A DNA stretch of 64,000 nucleotides from positions 1 to 64,000 of the forward strand of contig NZ_QNFZ01000257.1 of NCBI RefSeq assembly GCF_003313395.1, read 5' to 3'. This DNA comes from Nonomuraea lactucae. GTDB taxonomy: Bacteria; Actinomycetota; Actinomycetes; Streptosporangiales; Streptosporangiaceae. The notes under the pieces are model-generated. The model was not told the DNA's origin and ran no database searches. It saw only the letters and a list, made by a program, of their open reading frames with translations. Positions 8,985 through 18,628 of the stretch are shown piece after piece (within the stretch, counting starts at the first letter, position 1; the number at the start of each line of letters is the position of its first letter). The position numbers and the translations under genes are program-made.

Positions 8985-9290
8985 CAGGAGTTCGCCGCCT
9001 GCCCTTTCGATCCGGCCGAGGTGGATGGGATTGCCCCTCACGGACACGGCCGAAGCGGGAGAACTCCCAGGCGATGATCGCATGGGACTTACCGCGCTCG
9101 ATCGGGGTGACGGCCTTTTGCATGTCCCGGTTGAAGTTGCGGCCGGTGCCGTCGAGCTCGATGACCCATCCTCCGTAGGGCCATGCGGGAGGCGCAGGCG
9201 CGAATGACGTCCATCTGGATCTCGGGTGAGATCTTCTCACCCAGGCATCATGGAGACCCGGACGTAGCCGATGGCAGGGAGAAGCGCAGG
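8985..9290 (-). pseudogene. Remnant of serine recombinase N-terminal domain, multiply frameshifted
   Basis: On the minus strand three frames together read AIGYVRVSMMPG, then (after an in-frame stop and shift) EIQMDVIRACASRM, then WVIELDGTGRNFNRDMQKAV, ERGKSHAIIAWEFSRFGRVR, and after another shift GNPIHLGRIERAGGELLAAG. This is the resolvase/large serine integrase catalytic domain: the nucleophile Ser sits in YVRVS, and VWKFSRFGRDR is the conserved Arg box. At least three frameshifts and no downstream recombinase or zinc-ribbon domain remain. A clear fossil of a phage or ICE integrase. Confidence 0.65.
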
Positions 9291-9300
9291 TCGTTCTGAT

Positions 9301-9731
9301 GTGACCTTGGCTAGGGACAGCACGGTTCACTCGTTGCTGTCCGAGCTGGAGGGCGGGGCCGACCGCCCCCACCCATGGCCTGCAGCGGCGACGGGAGGAG
9401 GACCGGGCGCTCGCCACTCGGGCGCCTATTCAACTGGCGCCTCCCGCCGCTGCTGTCGTGGCTGGCCTCATCCCACCAGAGCGTCCCAAGGGACAACCAA
9501 AATCCCAGCTCAACGTACCTGAAGTCATCCCAGCGTCCCATTCTTCCGAGCGTTTCTTGACCACGGCGGCATCGGCTCCGGACTCTTGATCCGACATCAC
9601 GGCACCCGGCCGACGAGAAGGGTTGAACAGAAACCCGTCCCCTTTTGTTCTCTGCCGTCGGCCCGGTGGTGCGGACCTGACGGCAGACAACCCGGTCTCG
9701 TCAGCGTCCGAGACAACCGAAGGAGCTCGCA
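9301..9731. other. Stretch without a recognisable gene
   Basis: Short overlapping open frames on both strands resemble nothing I know. The right end supplies the promoter and the AGGAG ribosome site (9721-9725) of the secreted protein gene that starts at 9732. Confidence 0.5.
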
Positions 9732-10286
9732 GTGAAATCAATTCGCGTAACCCGGAAAGCGGCCGATGAGCCGAGCGTCATGAGTGCGCCCGCCGGACAA
9801 CGGTCTCTGGCGAGACGTATCGCGCCGTGGGCGGCGGCATTCGCGTTCCTCACGGCCATGGTGACCCCTGCGGCGCCCGCCTCGGCCGCGGCTTGCACCT
9901 ATCCGACTTTCTCCGTCTATCCAGGTTCGGCCACCTCTGCTCTCCGCTACGGCCAGGTGGACTTCCACTTCTCGGCGTGCGGCGAGCAGCCGCCTTCGGG
10001 CTGGTCCGCTTCCGTCACCAAGGCCACCGTCAACAGCACGGGGAAGAACCTCGGGTTCTTCATCGACGGCACGAGCATTCCCACGGACTCCACCGGAAGT
10101 AACTACCGCTACTACACCGGCCGCATATACGCCAGCACGTGCACGCCGAGAGTCGGTTGGCCGTGCTCACGGTCCTACAGCTTCTCCGTCGAGTTCCAGG
10201 TCACCACGGATAGGTTCGGCAACCCGCAGGTTTACATGGGGACGAGGAGTGCGCCCATAGGAATGGCTCTCTTCACTACTTCCTGA
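9732..10286 (+). CDS. Small secreted protein of unknown function
   Basis: 184 aa from a GTG at 9732 with AGGAG six bases upstream. A long Sec signal peptide (positively charged start, hydrophobic stretch around residues 33-50, cleavage after ASA near residue 54) precedes a mature part of about 130 aa. The mature protein has four Cys (CTYPTF, SACGEQ, STCTPR, PCSRS), enough for two disulfides, and many Ser/Thr/Tyr. It may be a beta-rich extracellular protein; no enzyme motif is visible. Transcribed alone and closed by the hairpin at 10319-10363. Confidence 0.75.
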   Translation: MKSIRVTRKAADEPSVMSAPAGQRSLARRIAPWAAAFAFLTAMVTPAAPASAAACTYPTFSVYPGSATSALRYGQVDFHFSACGEQPPSGWSASVTKATVNSTGKNLGFFIDGTSIPTDSTGSNYRYYTGRIYASTCTPRVGWPCSRSYSFSVEFQVTTDRFGNPQVYMGTRSAPIGMALFTTS

Positions 10287-10318
10287 CATCCAGGCGGAGG
10301 GATTCCCCGGCCCCGGTG

Positions 10319-10363
10319 ATGGTTCAAGGCCTCCCGCGATCTCCTGCGGGTGCCTTGAACCAT
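10319..10363. terminator. Long bipartite hairpin, bidirectional terminator
   Basis: A perfect 12-bp inverted repeat (ATGGTTCAAGGC / GCCTTGAACCAT) encloses an inner CCCGC/GCGGG stem. It lies between the secreted protein gene (+) and the end of the CoA-transferase operon (-), so it can end both transcripts. Confidence 0.7.
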
Positions 10364-10490
10364 TGGCGCCGTGGCCGGGTGCCGGACACTCACGGCGTCG
10401 ACTCCGCCGGCAGTCGCTCGGCACCGTCGAGGCGGCCCTGAGATCGGGTGACGCAGCCGCCCCCGCCTCAGGCAAGGACCCGTTGAGCGC

Positions 10491-11570
10491 TCATCGGTGC
10501 GGCGGCCAAGCCCAACCGGCCAGTTCTGCCGCACGAGGCCCCACCGGCTCGGCTGTCGGCGTCCGCGAGAACCGGGGGGCAGGTCTGGGCTGGTCCACCC
10601 CGTCGATGGACGTGAACACTCCCCGGCTGACCATGTGGGTATCCACCAGAGCCTCCTCGTAGGTGAGGACCGGCGTGACGCACGCGTCTGAGTCCGCGAA
10701 CACCTCAGCCCACTTCCACATTGTCCTGGACCTGAACGCGGCTGCGATCGCGTCCCTCAGTTCGTGGCCCCGTTCGTGGTCATCCTGCTGAGGCAGGCCG
10801 CCCTGGTCCAGCCCGAGCAGGTCCATCATCAGCGAGAAGAAGCTCGGCTCGATGCATCCGACCGCCACAGAGCGCCCATCGGCGCACTCGTAGGTGTCGT
10901 AGTACGGATGGCTCCCGTCGAGCAGATTGACACCCCGCTCACTCGACCACAGGCCCATCGCTCGCATCGACCAGGCCATCTGAGCCAGCACACTGACTCC
11001 GTCACACATGGCGGCATCGACGACCTGTCCCCGCCCGGAGCGCTCCCGCTCCCAGAGCGCCGCCAGCAGACCCATGACGAGGAACATCGATCCGCCGCCG
11101 AAGTCACCGACCAGGTTCAGCGGTGGCACGGGGCGCTCTCCCCGGCGACCGATGTTCTCCAGAACGCCAGTGAGGGCGAGATAATTGATGTCATGTCCCG
11201 CGTCCTGCGCGCGCGGACCCCCTTGGCCCCAGCCAGTCATCCGGCCGAACACCAGCCTGGGATTGCGTGCCAGGCACACATCAGGACCAAGGCCGAGCCG
11301 CTCCACCACGCCGGGACGGAAGCCCTCGATCAGGACGTCCGCTCCGTCGATCAGGGCGAGGACGTGCGCCAGGTCGTCGGCGTCCTTGAGATCCGCCTCG
11401 ACGACGACGCGGTTGCGCGCCATGAAGTCCGTGGGCCCGCCACCCGCTCCGACACGCTCGATGCGGACGACGTCCGCACCCAGGTCTGCCAGGAGCATGC
11501 ATGCGTGGGGACCTGGTCCCAGGCTCGCGAGCTCGACAACGCGAAGACCAGAAAGGGGTCCTTCGGTCAT
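10491..11570 (-). CDS. CaiB/BaiF CoA-transferase family (alpha-methylacyl-CoA racemase-like)
   Basis: 359 aa from the ATG at 11570, which overlaps the ligase stop as ATGA and has GGGGAG upstream; a longer frame to 11639 is not needed. Begins [35 protein letters not shown], the class III CoA-transferase/racemase N-terminus, with [11 protein letters not shown], the usual active-site Asp region (DINY) and [21 protein letters not shown] and the CaiB length (about 360 aa) favour the alpha-methylacyl-CoA racemase branch, which interconverts 2-methyl-branched acyl-CoAs before beta-oxidation. Last gene of the five-gene operon led by the Baeyer-Villiger monooxygenase. Confidence 0.9.
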   Translation of the reverse strand: MTEGPLSGLRVVELASLGPGPHACMLLADLGADVVRIERVGAGGGPTDFMARNRVVVEADLKDADDLAHVLALIDGADVLIEGFRPGVVERLGLGPDVCLARNPRLVFGRMTGWGQGGPRAQDAGHDINYLALTGVLENIGRRGERPVPPLNLVGDFGGGSMFLVMGLLAALWERERSGRGQVVDAAMCDGVSVLAQMAWSMRAMGLWSSERGVNLLDGSHPYYDTYECADGRSVAVGCIEPSFFSLMMDLLGLDQGGLPQQDDHERGHELRDAIAAAFRSRTMWKWAEVFADSDACVTPVLTYEEALVDTHMVSRGVFTSIDGVDQPRPAPRFSRTPTAEPVGPRAAELAGWAWPPHR

Positions 11571-13238
11571 GGTCTCCCCGCTCCGAGCGCCAGGGCACGC
11601 AGCCGCGTCTTGTCGATCTTCGTTGTCGACATGGGCCACTCCCCGGCGGCGACGAAGTAGACACTCCTCGGGACCTTGAAGCGTGCGATGCGGCCATCAC
11701 AGAAGGTCACGACTTCGTCGGCGGTCAGCGAGACCCCTGTGCGGAGCTCGACGAAGGCCACCGGCACCTCGTCCAGGCGGTCGTCCGGGACGCCGATGAC
11801 GGCCGCCTCGATCACCGCGGGATGTCGACAGAGGAACGACTCGATCTCGAGCGCGGAGACATTCTCTCCGCCGACCTTGAGCATGTCCTTGGCCCGCCCC
11901 ACGAACACGAGGTTCCCGTTGGCAGCCCAGCGGTACAGATCTCCTGTGTGCAGCCATCCGTCGGCGTCGATCGCGCGGGCCGTTGTCTGGGGGTCCTTGT
12001 AGTAGCCCTCCATCATGGAGGGGCCCTGCACCCCAGAGCTCGCCGGGCTCACCCGGTTCGGCCGGGCACCCGTCGTCCGGCCGGACGATCTGCACCCGCA
12101 CCCCCGGCAGTGGCCGGCCCTGGGTCTCGGCCCGTGACCGGACGTCCTCGTCGAGCGCGCTCAAGGCATAGACGCCGGCCATCTCGGTCATGCCACAACT
12201 GGTGACCAGTTCGACCTGCGGAAAGAGGTTCTGCACGCGCTGCAACAGTGACTCGGGCCCGATCAGCAGCATCTTCCGGAGATCGGCGAAGTCCGCAGGA
12301 TCGAAGCTCGGGTGCTCGAGTATCGGCGACATGATGGCGGGGAAGAGCGGCCAGCCGATCGTCGGCCGCTCACGCCTGATCAGCGCGATCGCACGGTCGG
12401 CATCGAAGTGGGTGTCGCTGACGAACGTCCCGTTCGCTCCGATCGAACCGAGCAGCCATTGCAGGCTGCCCATGTGGAACAGCGGCCCCGGACTCCACAC
12501 GACGTCGTGTTCGCGGGTGCGGAAGCGATCCCTGGCGCGACCGACCGTTCCGCGAGTCACGGCCTCGTGCGTCAGAACGCATGCCTTGGGGTTCGCGGTC
12601 GTCCCGGACGTGTACAGGATGACCCCGACGTCCCGCACACGGACGGCATCGCGGGACTCCTCGATCACGTGTGACGCCACGCCTTCGCCGAGCCGGATGA
12701 ACTCTTCTCGGGCGACGAAACCGGCGCGGACCTCCCCGCCGAGCAGGACTACCGACCGGAGGCGCGGGAACGCGGGCAGTGTGAGCGACGTCGCGTCCGC
12801 CGAGGTCGACAGTTCCGGGGCACACGACTCCATCAGGGCAGGGAAGTCGGTGTAGGCACCTGCGAACCCGCTCGTCAACACGGTGACGATGTCCGCACTC
12901 GCCACGGCGTAGGACAGCTCGTGGGATCGGTAGCGCGGGTTGAGCGGGACCATGACGGCCCCCAGGTACGCGGCTCCGAAGAACGCCTCCACGAACTCCG
13001 GCCCGTTGGGCAGGAGGATGCCGACGTGATCGCCACGCTGGACGCCCAGTGCGGTGAGCCCGCGCGCCACCTGACGGGATCGCTCCAGGAGCTCCAGGTA
13101 GCTGAGTGACTCGTCGGGGAAGGCGACCGAACGACGGTGCGGGGTGAGCAGGGCGCCCCTGACCAGGAGGTCGGCAACTGTCGAGATCTCGTTCCACTGC
13201 CGGTGGTACGGCTCGGGTGCGCTTCGGTTCTCGAACAT
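11567..13238 (-). pseudogene. AMP-dependent acyl-CoA synthetase, single frameshift
   Basis: The frame starting at 13238 (ATG) gives a normal adenylate-forming enzyme: VGVILYTSGTTANPKACVLT (P-loop), CGMTEMAGVY, then GEPGELWG. Homology then jumps frame and continues as GPSMMEGYYKDPQTTARAID, GWLHTGDLYRWAANGN, KVGGENVSALEIESFL and [15 protein letters not shown] to the stop at 11567. The break sits in a run of four C on the plus strand (12031-12034); one base fewer restores LWVQGPSMMEGYY. With the shift repaired the protein would be about 556 aa and carry the catalytic Lys (TKIDKT). Either a sequencing error or a recent inactivating or phase-variable change. Confidence 0.85.
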
Positions 13239-13239
13239 G

Positions 13240-14103
13240 TCACTCGCCTTCTCCAGGCGACAGGGGACCGCTCGACAAGCTCGGACGGACGTAGTCCCAC
13301 TCCCTGAACGGGGCGTCGCGCCTCTTCAGCGCTTCCCGTAGGCCCAGGTCGTCAACAGAGTCCCAGAATGCTCCGGCTGCCTGGGTGCGATGGGCGATCG
13401 CGTCGAACTCGACGCCCATGCCACGGACCGCCGGCCCTCCTGTGACCATGTCGGCGCGAAGGATCAGCCTCTTGAGCAGCAGGAGGTTCTCCAGCGGCAT
13501 GGCGCGCAGCGCAGAAAGGATCTTCTCCGTCTCGGCGTCGAGCTGCTCCTCGCTCACCGCGCGCGTGATCCAGCCTCGCAGTTGAGCCTGGGATCCCGGC
13601 ACGGAGTTGCCGGTGAAGAGCATCTCGCGCATGTCGCGATGACCGAGCGTCTGCCCGAAGATCATGAACGGCGGCGTGCCCAACGCGCGCAGCGGCGGGT
13701 GGCCGAACCGGGCAGTCGTGGTGGCCACCACGAGGTCGCATGCCATCGCCAGCTCGAGACCTCCGGCGACGGCGTACCCGTGCACTTTGGCCAGGGTTGG
13801 CTTCGGGAAGCTGAAAATCCGCTCCCAGCGCTCGTTGTTGCGCTGGAGCCGCGCCCAGTCCTGCAACACGGACTGGTGCTTGACGTTGATCTGTCCGGAT
13901 GGGTGGAGGTCGTACCCGCTGCAGAACCCCTTGCCGGCTCCGTGGAAGACCAGTGCCTTCACCCCGTCGTCGCCGGCCGCGCTCGCGACCGCCTCATCCA
14001 TGAGCTCGAGTGTGGACAGGTCGAGCGCGTTGGAGCGTTCCGGCCGACTGAGCTCGATGTAGCCGATCGAGTCGCGCACCTGGTAGTTGAGCCCCGCCAT
14101 CAT
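13240..14103 (-). CDS. Enoyl-CoA hydratase/isomerase family protein
   Basis: 287 aa; its start overlaps the upstream ligase stop (ATGA) and its stop lies one base before the next start, so it is translationally coupled. Crotonase features: IELSRPERSNALDLSTLELM, oxyanion-hole FHGAGKGFCSGYDL, HGYAVAGGLELAMACDLVVA, and a long C-terminal helix part. The residues usually Glu in hydratases fall in AVAGGLELAMACD and GHPPLRALGTPPFM, where the second is not the typical E-x-x-x-G, so isomerase, lyase or hydrolase activity is possible. It probably works on the CoA thioesters made by the flanking ligases. Confidence 0.9.
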   Translation of the reverse strand: MMAGLNYQVRDSIGYIELSRPERSNALDLSTLELMDEAVASAAGDDGVKALVFHGAGKGFCSGYDLHPSGQINVKHQSVLQDWARLQRNNERWERIFSFPKPTLAKVHGYAVAGGLELAMACDLVVATTTARFGHPPLRALGTPPFMIFGQTLGHRDMREMLFTGNSVPGSQAQLRGWITRAVSEEQLDAETEKILSALRAMPLENLLLLKRLILRADMVTGGPAVRGMGVEFDAIAHRTQAAGAFWDSVDDLGLREALKRRDAPFREWDYVRPSLSSGPLSPGEGE

Positions 14104-15677
14104 GGTCCTATCTCCCTTCGACTCTCTCTTCGACGCTTGCCGTCGTCGACTGACTCGTACCGCGTGACGGTGTCTCGCAGAACCCGCTTCATGACCTTCC
14201 CGGAGGCTGTGCGAGGCAGCTCCTTGACGAAGTGCACAGCCTTGGGCACCTTGAACTTGCCGAGTCGCTCACTCGCATGAGCGATCAGCGCCTCTGTCGA
14301 CAGGCCGTGAACGGAGTCCGCCACGACGAACGCGACGGGCACCTCACCCCAACGCTCGTCCGGGACACCGACGACAGCGGCGTCCAGCACGCCGGGGAAT
14401 TCGAAGAGCACCCGCTCGACCTCCGGAGAGGCGATGTTCTCTCCCCCGCTGCGGATCATGTCCTTGACCCGGTCGACAAGGAACAGGTAGCCGTCATCGT
14501 CCAGTCGTCCGAGGTCACCGGTGCGGAGCCACCCGTCCGTGAGGGCGTGTGCGGTAGCCGCCTCGTCCGCGAGATAGCCGGGGAACACACACAGACCGGA
14601 GATCTGGACCTCGCCGGTCTCGCCGTTCCTGACGGGGGTGCCACTCTCGGACACGACGCGGACTCGGGTGCCGATCGTCGACCTGCCCACCGATCCTCGC
14701 TTGCCGATCGCTCGACCCATGTCGGCGTACGTCGCGAAGCTGCTCTCGGTGAGGCCGTAGCAGTCGTGGATCCCCGTCTGGGGCCAGGCGGCCTCGAGCC
14801 GCTCGAGCAGGTGCTCCGGCATCCGCTCGCCGCCCACGAGGAGGACCCTCAGCGCCGAGACGTCAACCCTTTCCCAGCCCGGGACCTCCGACACCATCCG
14901 CACCATCGTCGGAGAGAGCCACGTGTTGGTCACCGCTCGCTGCTCAAGGAGAGCGAGGACATTGCGCGGATCGAAACCGCGGGTCACGACGACGGAGCCG
15001 CCCACCACGAAGTGTGTGGATGCGAAGTGATCAAGCGCGCTTGCGTGGTAGAGGGGCCCGTTGACCAGATTGACGTCTCGCTCGGTGAAGTGGAACTCGG
15101 TCGCCCTCGCCAGCGCACCCATCCAGATCTGCCCATGGGTGGTCAGCGCGGCCTTGGGGTGTGACGTCGTCCCCGAGGTGAACATGATGCGTTGCGGATC
15201 ACCGAGAGCACGCGGGACATCGGGCACGTGCCCGGTCTCCACAAGCAGCTCGTCGTAGTCCGGCCAGGTCGATGGACTTGCGTAGCGCCCCAACGGCAGA
15301 CCCCTTGGACGGATCGCAGCCGCCGCGATGGCCGCATCGGCCAGTTCGACCGAGCCCTCGCCCACGAAGAGCACGTCGACCTGCGCCAGATCGAGCTGGT
15401 AGGCGACCTCGACACCCGAGAGCCGGTGATTCAGCGGGAGAAAGATCGCGCCCACCCGCATTGCCGCGAAGTAGAGCTGGAGGAACTCCCCCGAATTCTG
15501 GCTGACGACCGCGACAACGCTGGCTGGGCCGACCCCGTGATTGCCGAGGCCCCGCGCCAACGCGTCGACGGACTCGTCGAAGCGCGCGTAGGTCAGTGTG
15601 TCGGCGCCGTCGACGATGGCCACCCGCTCGGGATGGCGCGCTGCCGACTGCCGCAGGCACAGGCTGAAGTTGGTCAT
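14100..15677 (-). CDS. AMP-binding acyl-CoA ligase
   Basis: 525 aa, ATG at 15677, intact. Adenylation motifs: IMFTSGTTSHPKAALTTHG (P-loop), YGLTESSFATYA, GWLRTGDLGRLDDDGYLFLVDRVKD, SGGENIASPEVERVLFEFPG and the catalytic Lys in PRTASGKVMKRVLR. It activates a carboxylic acid as acyl-AMP and then acyl-CoA in the cytosol. Typical length for medium/long-chain or aryl-CoA ligases. In the operon it lies between the monooxygenase and the hydratase, which suggests it activates the acid released after ring opening. The second ligase of the operon (11.6-13.2 kb) is a distant relative, not a duplicate. Confidence 0.92.
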   Translation of the reverse strand: MTNFSLCLRQSAARHPERVAIVDGADTLTYARFDESVDALARGLGNHGVGPASVVAVVSQNSGEFLQLYFAAMRVGAIFLPLNHRLSGVEVAYQLDLAQVDVLFVGEGSVELADAAIAAAAIRPRGLPLGRYASPSTWPDYDELLVETGHVPDVPRALGDPQRIMFTSGTTSHPKAALTTHGQIWMGALARATEFHFTERDVNLVNGPLYHASALDHFASTHFVVGGSVVVTRGFDPRNVLALLEQRAVTNTWLSPTMVRMVSEVPGWERVDVSALRVLLVGGERMPEHLLERLEAAWPQTGIHDCYGLTESSFATYADMGRAIGKRGSVGRSTIGTRVRVVSESGTPVRNGETGEVQISGLCVFPGYLADEAATAHALTDGWLRTGDLGRLDDDGYLFLVDRVKDMIRSGGENIASPEVERVLFEFPGVLDAAVVGVPDERWGEVPVAFVVADSVHGLSTEALIAHASERLGKFKVPKAVHFVKELPRTASGKVMKRVLRDTVTRYESVDDGKRRRESRREIGP

Positions 15678-15699
15678 CGCACACCCCGCACTGCCGCGG

Positions 15700-17334
15700 T
15701 CACGAGAGCACCAACTCCCGGTAGTCGCTGGAGGCGACCGCGTCGAGGATCTCGCGATACTTCGGCTGGCCTCCGTTGAACATCACGTGGCGTACCTGGC
15801 CGTGTTCCCTGCCCGGGATGTTGGAGTTGTAGCCCGTGAACCAACTGCGTGCCTCTCTCATCAACAGCTTCTCGTAGAGGTGCGCGACGTAGGCGACCCA
15901 TTCGCGCTCCGCCTCTGCCGTGGGCTCGAGCCGGGTGAGACCGTTTCGCCTGAGGTGGTCGAGTAGACCCATGCACCAGTCGACTTGCGCCTCGATGCTG
16001 CGCGGGAAGTTCACCGACGAGGAGCTGCTCTGTGGCCCGGCGACCATGAGCAGGTTCGGGAAGTGACGGACCAGCAGGCCCAGGTAGGTCTCGGGTCCGT
16101 CGACCCACTTGTCCTTCAGCAGTCGGCCCCCCACGCCGCGGATGTCCAGCTGCTCGTAGGGACCGGTGATGGCATCGAAACCGGTGGCGTACACGATGAC
16201 GTCGAGCTCGAAGTCTTCCTCCGTCGTCTTGATCCCGGTGAGCGTGACCCCCACCATGGGCGTCTGCTGGAGATCGACCAGCCGCACGTTGTCGCGGTTG
16301 TAGACCTCGTAGTAGTTGGTCTCGAGCGGCACTCGCTGGACGCCGAACCCGTGGTCCTTCGGGATCAGCTTCTCCGCGAGCTCGGGGTCATGGACCCGCT
16401 CACGGACCTTCTCGGCCACGAAGGCAGAGAACTCCGCGTTGGCCTCCCGATCAACGAAGATCTCGCGGAAGTTCGCCAACCACACCGCGAATCCCGGCTG
16501 AGCGTAGAGCTCCTCCCAGAAGCGCCGGCGCTGCTCGGCAGTGAGGGAATGGAAGCCTCGGCGGTCGGGCTGGTGCACGTAACCACCGGGGCTGACGGCA
16601 CAGAGCGCGAAGATCTCGTCGTAGCGCGAGCGGATCTCCGCCATCTCCTCAACGGTGATCTCGCTGTTGCCGAGGGGCGTGTGCCAGTTTGGACGACGCT
16701 GGAAGACCGTCAGGCTCGCTACCTCGGGGGCGATGGCGGCGATCGCCTGCACACCGGTCGCACCCGTGCCGACCACCCCGACTCGCTTGCCACGCAGGTC
16801 AATTCCGTCCTTGGGCCAGTCGAAGGTGTGGAACGACGGGCCTTCGAAGGTGTCGATGCCATCGACACGCGGCATCGTCGGCGTGGACAGCATGCCGAGG
16901 CAGGTCATCAGGAAACGTGACCGGATCGAACGGCCGCCCTCGATGTGCACGACCCACGTCCGCGTGCTCTCCTCCCAGTGAGCACCGGTAACCGTCGTGT
17001 TGAAGCGGATGACGTCGCGCAGCGCCAACTTCTCGGTGACGAACCGCAGGTAGCGCAGGTTCTCCGGCTGCGGTGAGTAGCGTTCCTTCCAGTGCCACTC
17101 CCGGAGGACCTCCTGGGAGAAGGAGTAGCCGTAGGTGTAGCTCTCGGAATCGAAGCGGCAGCCGGGATAGCGGTTGTGGTACCAGGTCCCGCCTACGTCG
17201 GGGTTCCGCTCCAGAGCAACCACATCGACCCCGCGCGCCTTGAGATGGTGCAGGGCCGCGAGTCCGGACACACCCGTGCCGACGACGACCACCTCGGTGT
17301 CGGTTACCGCGTCATCCACTCGTCCGTCGTCCAT
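15700..17334 (-). CDS. Baeyer-Villiger flavin monooxygenase (cyclohexanone monooxygenase type)
   Basis: 544 aa from ATG at 17334. FAD-binding GTGVSG at 19-24, NADPH-binding GTGATG at 189-194, and between them FEGPSFHTFDWP (163-174), which fits the Baeyer-Villiger fingerprint FxGxxxHxxxW(P/D). PGCRFDSESYTYGYSFS and the long C-terminal half match class B Baeyer-Villiger enzymes. It should insert oxygen next to a ketone, giving an ester or lactone, with NADPH and O2. First gene of a five-gene operon (monooxygenase, ligase, hydratase, ligase, CoA transferase); the ATAATCGATTAT operator lies 64 bases upstream. Substrate unknown. Confidence 0.95.
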   Translation of the reverse strand: MDDGRVDDAVTDTEVVVVGTGVSGLAALHHLKARGVDVVALERNPDVGGTWYHNRYPGCRFDSESYTYGYSFSQEVLREWHWKERYSPQPENLRYLRFVTEKLALRDVIRFNTTVTGAHWEESTRTWVVHIEGGRSIRSRFLMTCLGMLSTPTMPRVDGIDTFEGPSFHTFDWPKDGIDLRGKRVGVVGTGATGVQAIAAIAPEVASLTVFQRRPNWHTPLGNSEITVEEMAEIRSRYDEIFALCAVSPGGYVHQPDRRGFHSLTAEQRRRFWEELYAQPGFAVWLANFREIFVDREANAEFSAFVAEKVRERVHDPELAEKLIPKDHGFGVQRVPLETNYYEVYNRDNVRLVDLQQTPMVGVTLTGIKTTEEDFELDVIVYATGFDAITGPYEQLDIRGVGGRLLKDKWVDGPETYLGLLVRHFPNLLMVAGPQSSSSSVNFPRSIEAQVDWCMGLLDHLRRNGLTRLEPTAEAEREWVAYVAHLYEKLLMREARSWFTGYNSNIPGREHGQVRHVMFNGGQPKYREILDAVASSDYRELVLS

Positions 17335-17380
17335 AAGCCCCTCACTGGTCCGCGTCTGCGTGCCAACACCCTGGTCAATG

Positions 17381-17411
17381 TAATCGATGTTCTATACAAT
17401 AATCGATTATT
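17381..17411. promoter_or_regulatory. GntR-type operator: perfect 14-bp palindrome plus half-conserved second site
   Basis: AATAATCGATTATT at 17398-17411 is a perfect palindrome; GTAATCGATGTT at 17380-17391 matches 9 of 12 core positions with its centre 20 bases away, about two helical turns. It lies between the divergent monooxygenase operon and the thiolase gene. The same 12-bp core occurs at 20415 and 28230, next to the GntR gene and the third operon. Confidence 0.75.
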
Positions 17412-17443
17412 ATGCAACATCACGACAGCAGGAGAGACCAACC

Positions 17444-18619
17444 ATGCTGGACCAGGACCTCTTCATCGCGGGCTGGGGACACTCGCGATTCGGCCGTCTC
17501 GAAGACCAGAGCCTCGAAACCCTGGTCGTCTCCGTCGCCGACCAGGCGCTGCGTTGCGCCGGCCTCGAGCCCGGGGAGGTCGACGCGATCTTCCTGGGCC
17601 AGTTCAACGCGGGTCTGCACCCGCTGGCCTTCACGTCATCGCTGGCACTCCAGGTCTCCCCCGACCTCTTCGGGGTGCCCGCGACCCGCGTCGAGAACGC
17701 CTGCGCCTCCGGCGCCGCAGCGGTCCACCAGGGCATCGCAGCGCTGCTCGCCGGTACCGCTGAGCGCGTCCTGGTCATCGGCGCGGAGAAGATGACGCAC
17801 GCTTGTCCCGCGACCGTCGGCTCCGCACTCCTCGGCGCCGACTACGAGCTCGCGGGCCACCAGTCGGAGACCGGCTTCGCCGGCATCTTCGCGAGTGTCG
17901 CCACCGCCTACCAGGACCGCTACGGACCCGTGAGCGACGCTCTCGGCGCCATCGCCGCCAAGAACCATCGCAACGGCGTCCACAATCCATATGCGCACCT
18001 CCGCAAGGACCTGGGCGCTCAGTTCTGCCAGAACATCTCCGACGCCAACCCCGTCGTCGCGGGACCGTTGAGACGCACCGACTGCTCGCCCGTGTCCGAC
18101 GGGGCGGCTGCCCTCGTCCTGACCCGAGATCGCCTACCCCACGCGTCCGTCGAGCCCGTCCGGATCATCGGGTTCGCCCAGGCCAACGACTTCCTTCCAC
18201 GCGGCAGTCGCGACCCCCTGGTCTTCCGCGGCAGCGAGGCCGCCTGGTGGCGTGCCCACGAGATGGCGGGGACCTATCTCGCCGACCTCGACCTCGTGGA
18301 GCTCCACGACTGCTTCACCATCGCCGAGCTCATCCTCTACGAGGCCATCGGCCTGACCGACCGCGGGAAAGGTCGCATGGCGATCGACAACGGCTGGGTC
18401 ACCCCCGAGGGGTGCATGCCCGTCAACGTCTCCGGGGGACTCAAGGCGAAGGGGCACCCGGTCGGCGCTACCGGAGTGTCCCAGCACGTGATGGCTGCCC
18501 TGCAGCTGACCGGCACCGCGGGTGACATGCAGCTGCCGACGGCATCGCTCGCCGCCGTCCACAACATGGGTGGTCTGGCGGTCGCCAACTACGTCAGTAT
18601 TCTCGAATCGACGGGCTGA
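17444..18619 (+). CDS. Thiolase family protein (acetyl-CoA acetyltransferase/SCP2-type)
   Basis: 391 aa from ATG at 17444 with GGAG upstream; a frame reaching back to 17387 would cross the operator and is not used. ENACASGAAAV holds the nucleophile Cys87; HDCFTIAELI and GGLKAKGHPVGATG carry the other two conserved active-site elements (His and the glycine-rich loop). The lack of the usual second Cys-Gly-Gly motif near the C-terminus and LHNMGG-like AAVHNMGG make it SCP2-thiolase-like, the group that cleaves branched or cyclic 3-ketoacyl-CoAs. It would provide the final C-C cleavage for the cluster. Pairs with the SalK-like gene 9 bases downstream. Confidence 0.92.
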   Translation: MLDQDLFIAGWGHSRFGRLEDQSLETLVVSVADQALRCAGLEPGEVDAIFLGQFNAGLHPLAFTSSLALQVSPDLFGVPATRVENACASGAAAVHQGIAALLAGTAERVLVIGAEKMTHACPATVGSALLGADYELAGHQSETGFAGIFASVATAYQDRYGPVSDALGAIAAKNHRNGVHNPYAHLRKDLGAQFCQNISDANPVVAGPLRRTDCSPVSDGAAALVLTRDRLPHASVEPVRIIGFAQANDFLPRGSRDPLVFRGSEAAWWRAHEMAGTYLADLDLVELHDCFTIAELILYEAIGLTDRGKGRMAIDNGWVTPEGCMPVNVSGGLKAKGHPVGATGVSQHVMAALQLTGTAGDMQLPTASLAAVHNMGGLAVANYVSILESTG

Positions 18620-18628
18620 GGAACGATC

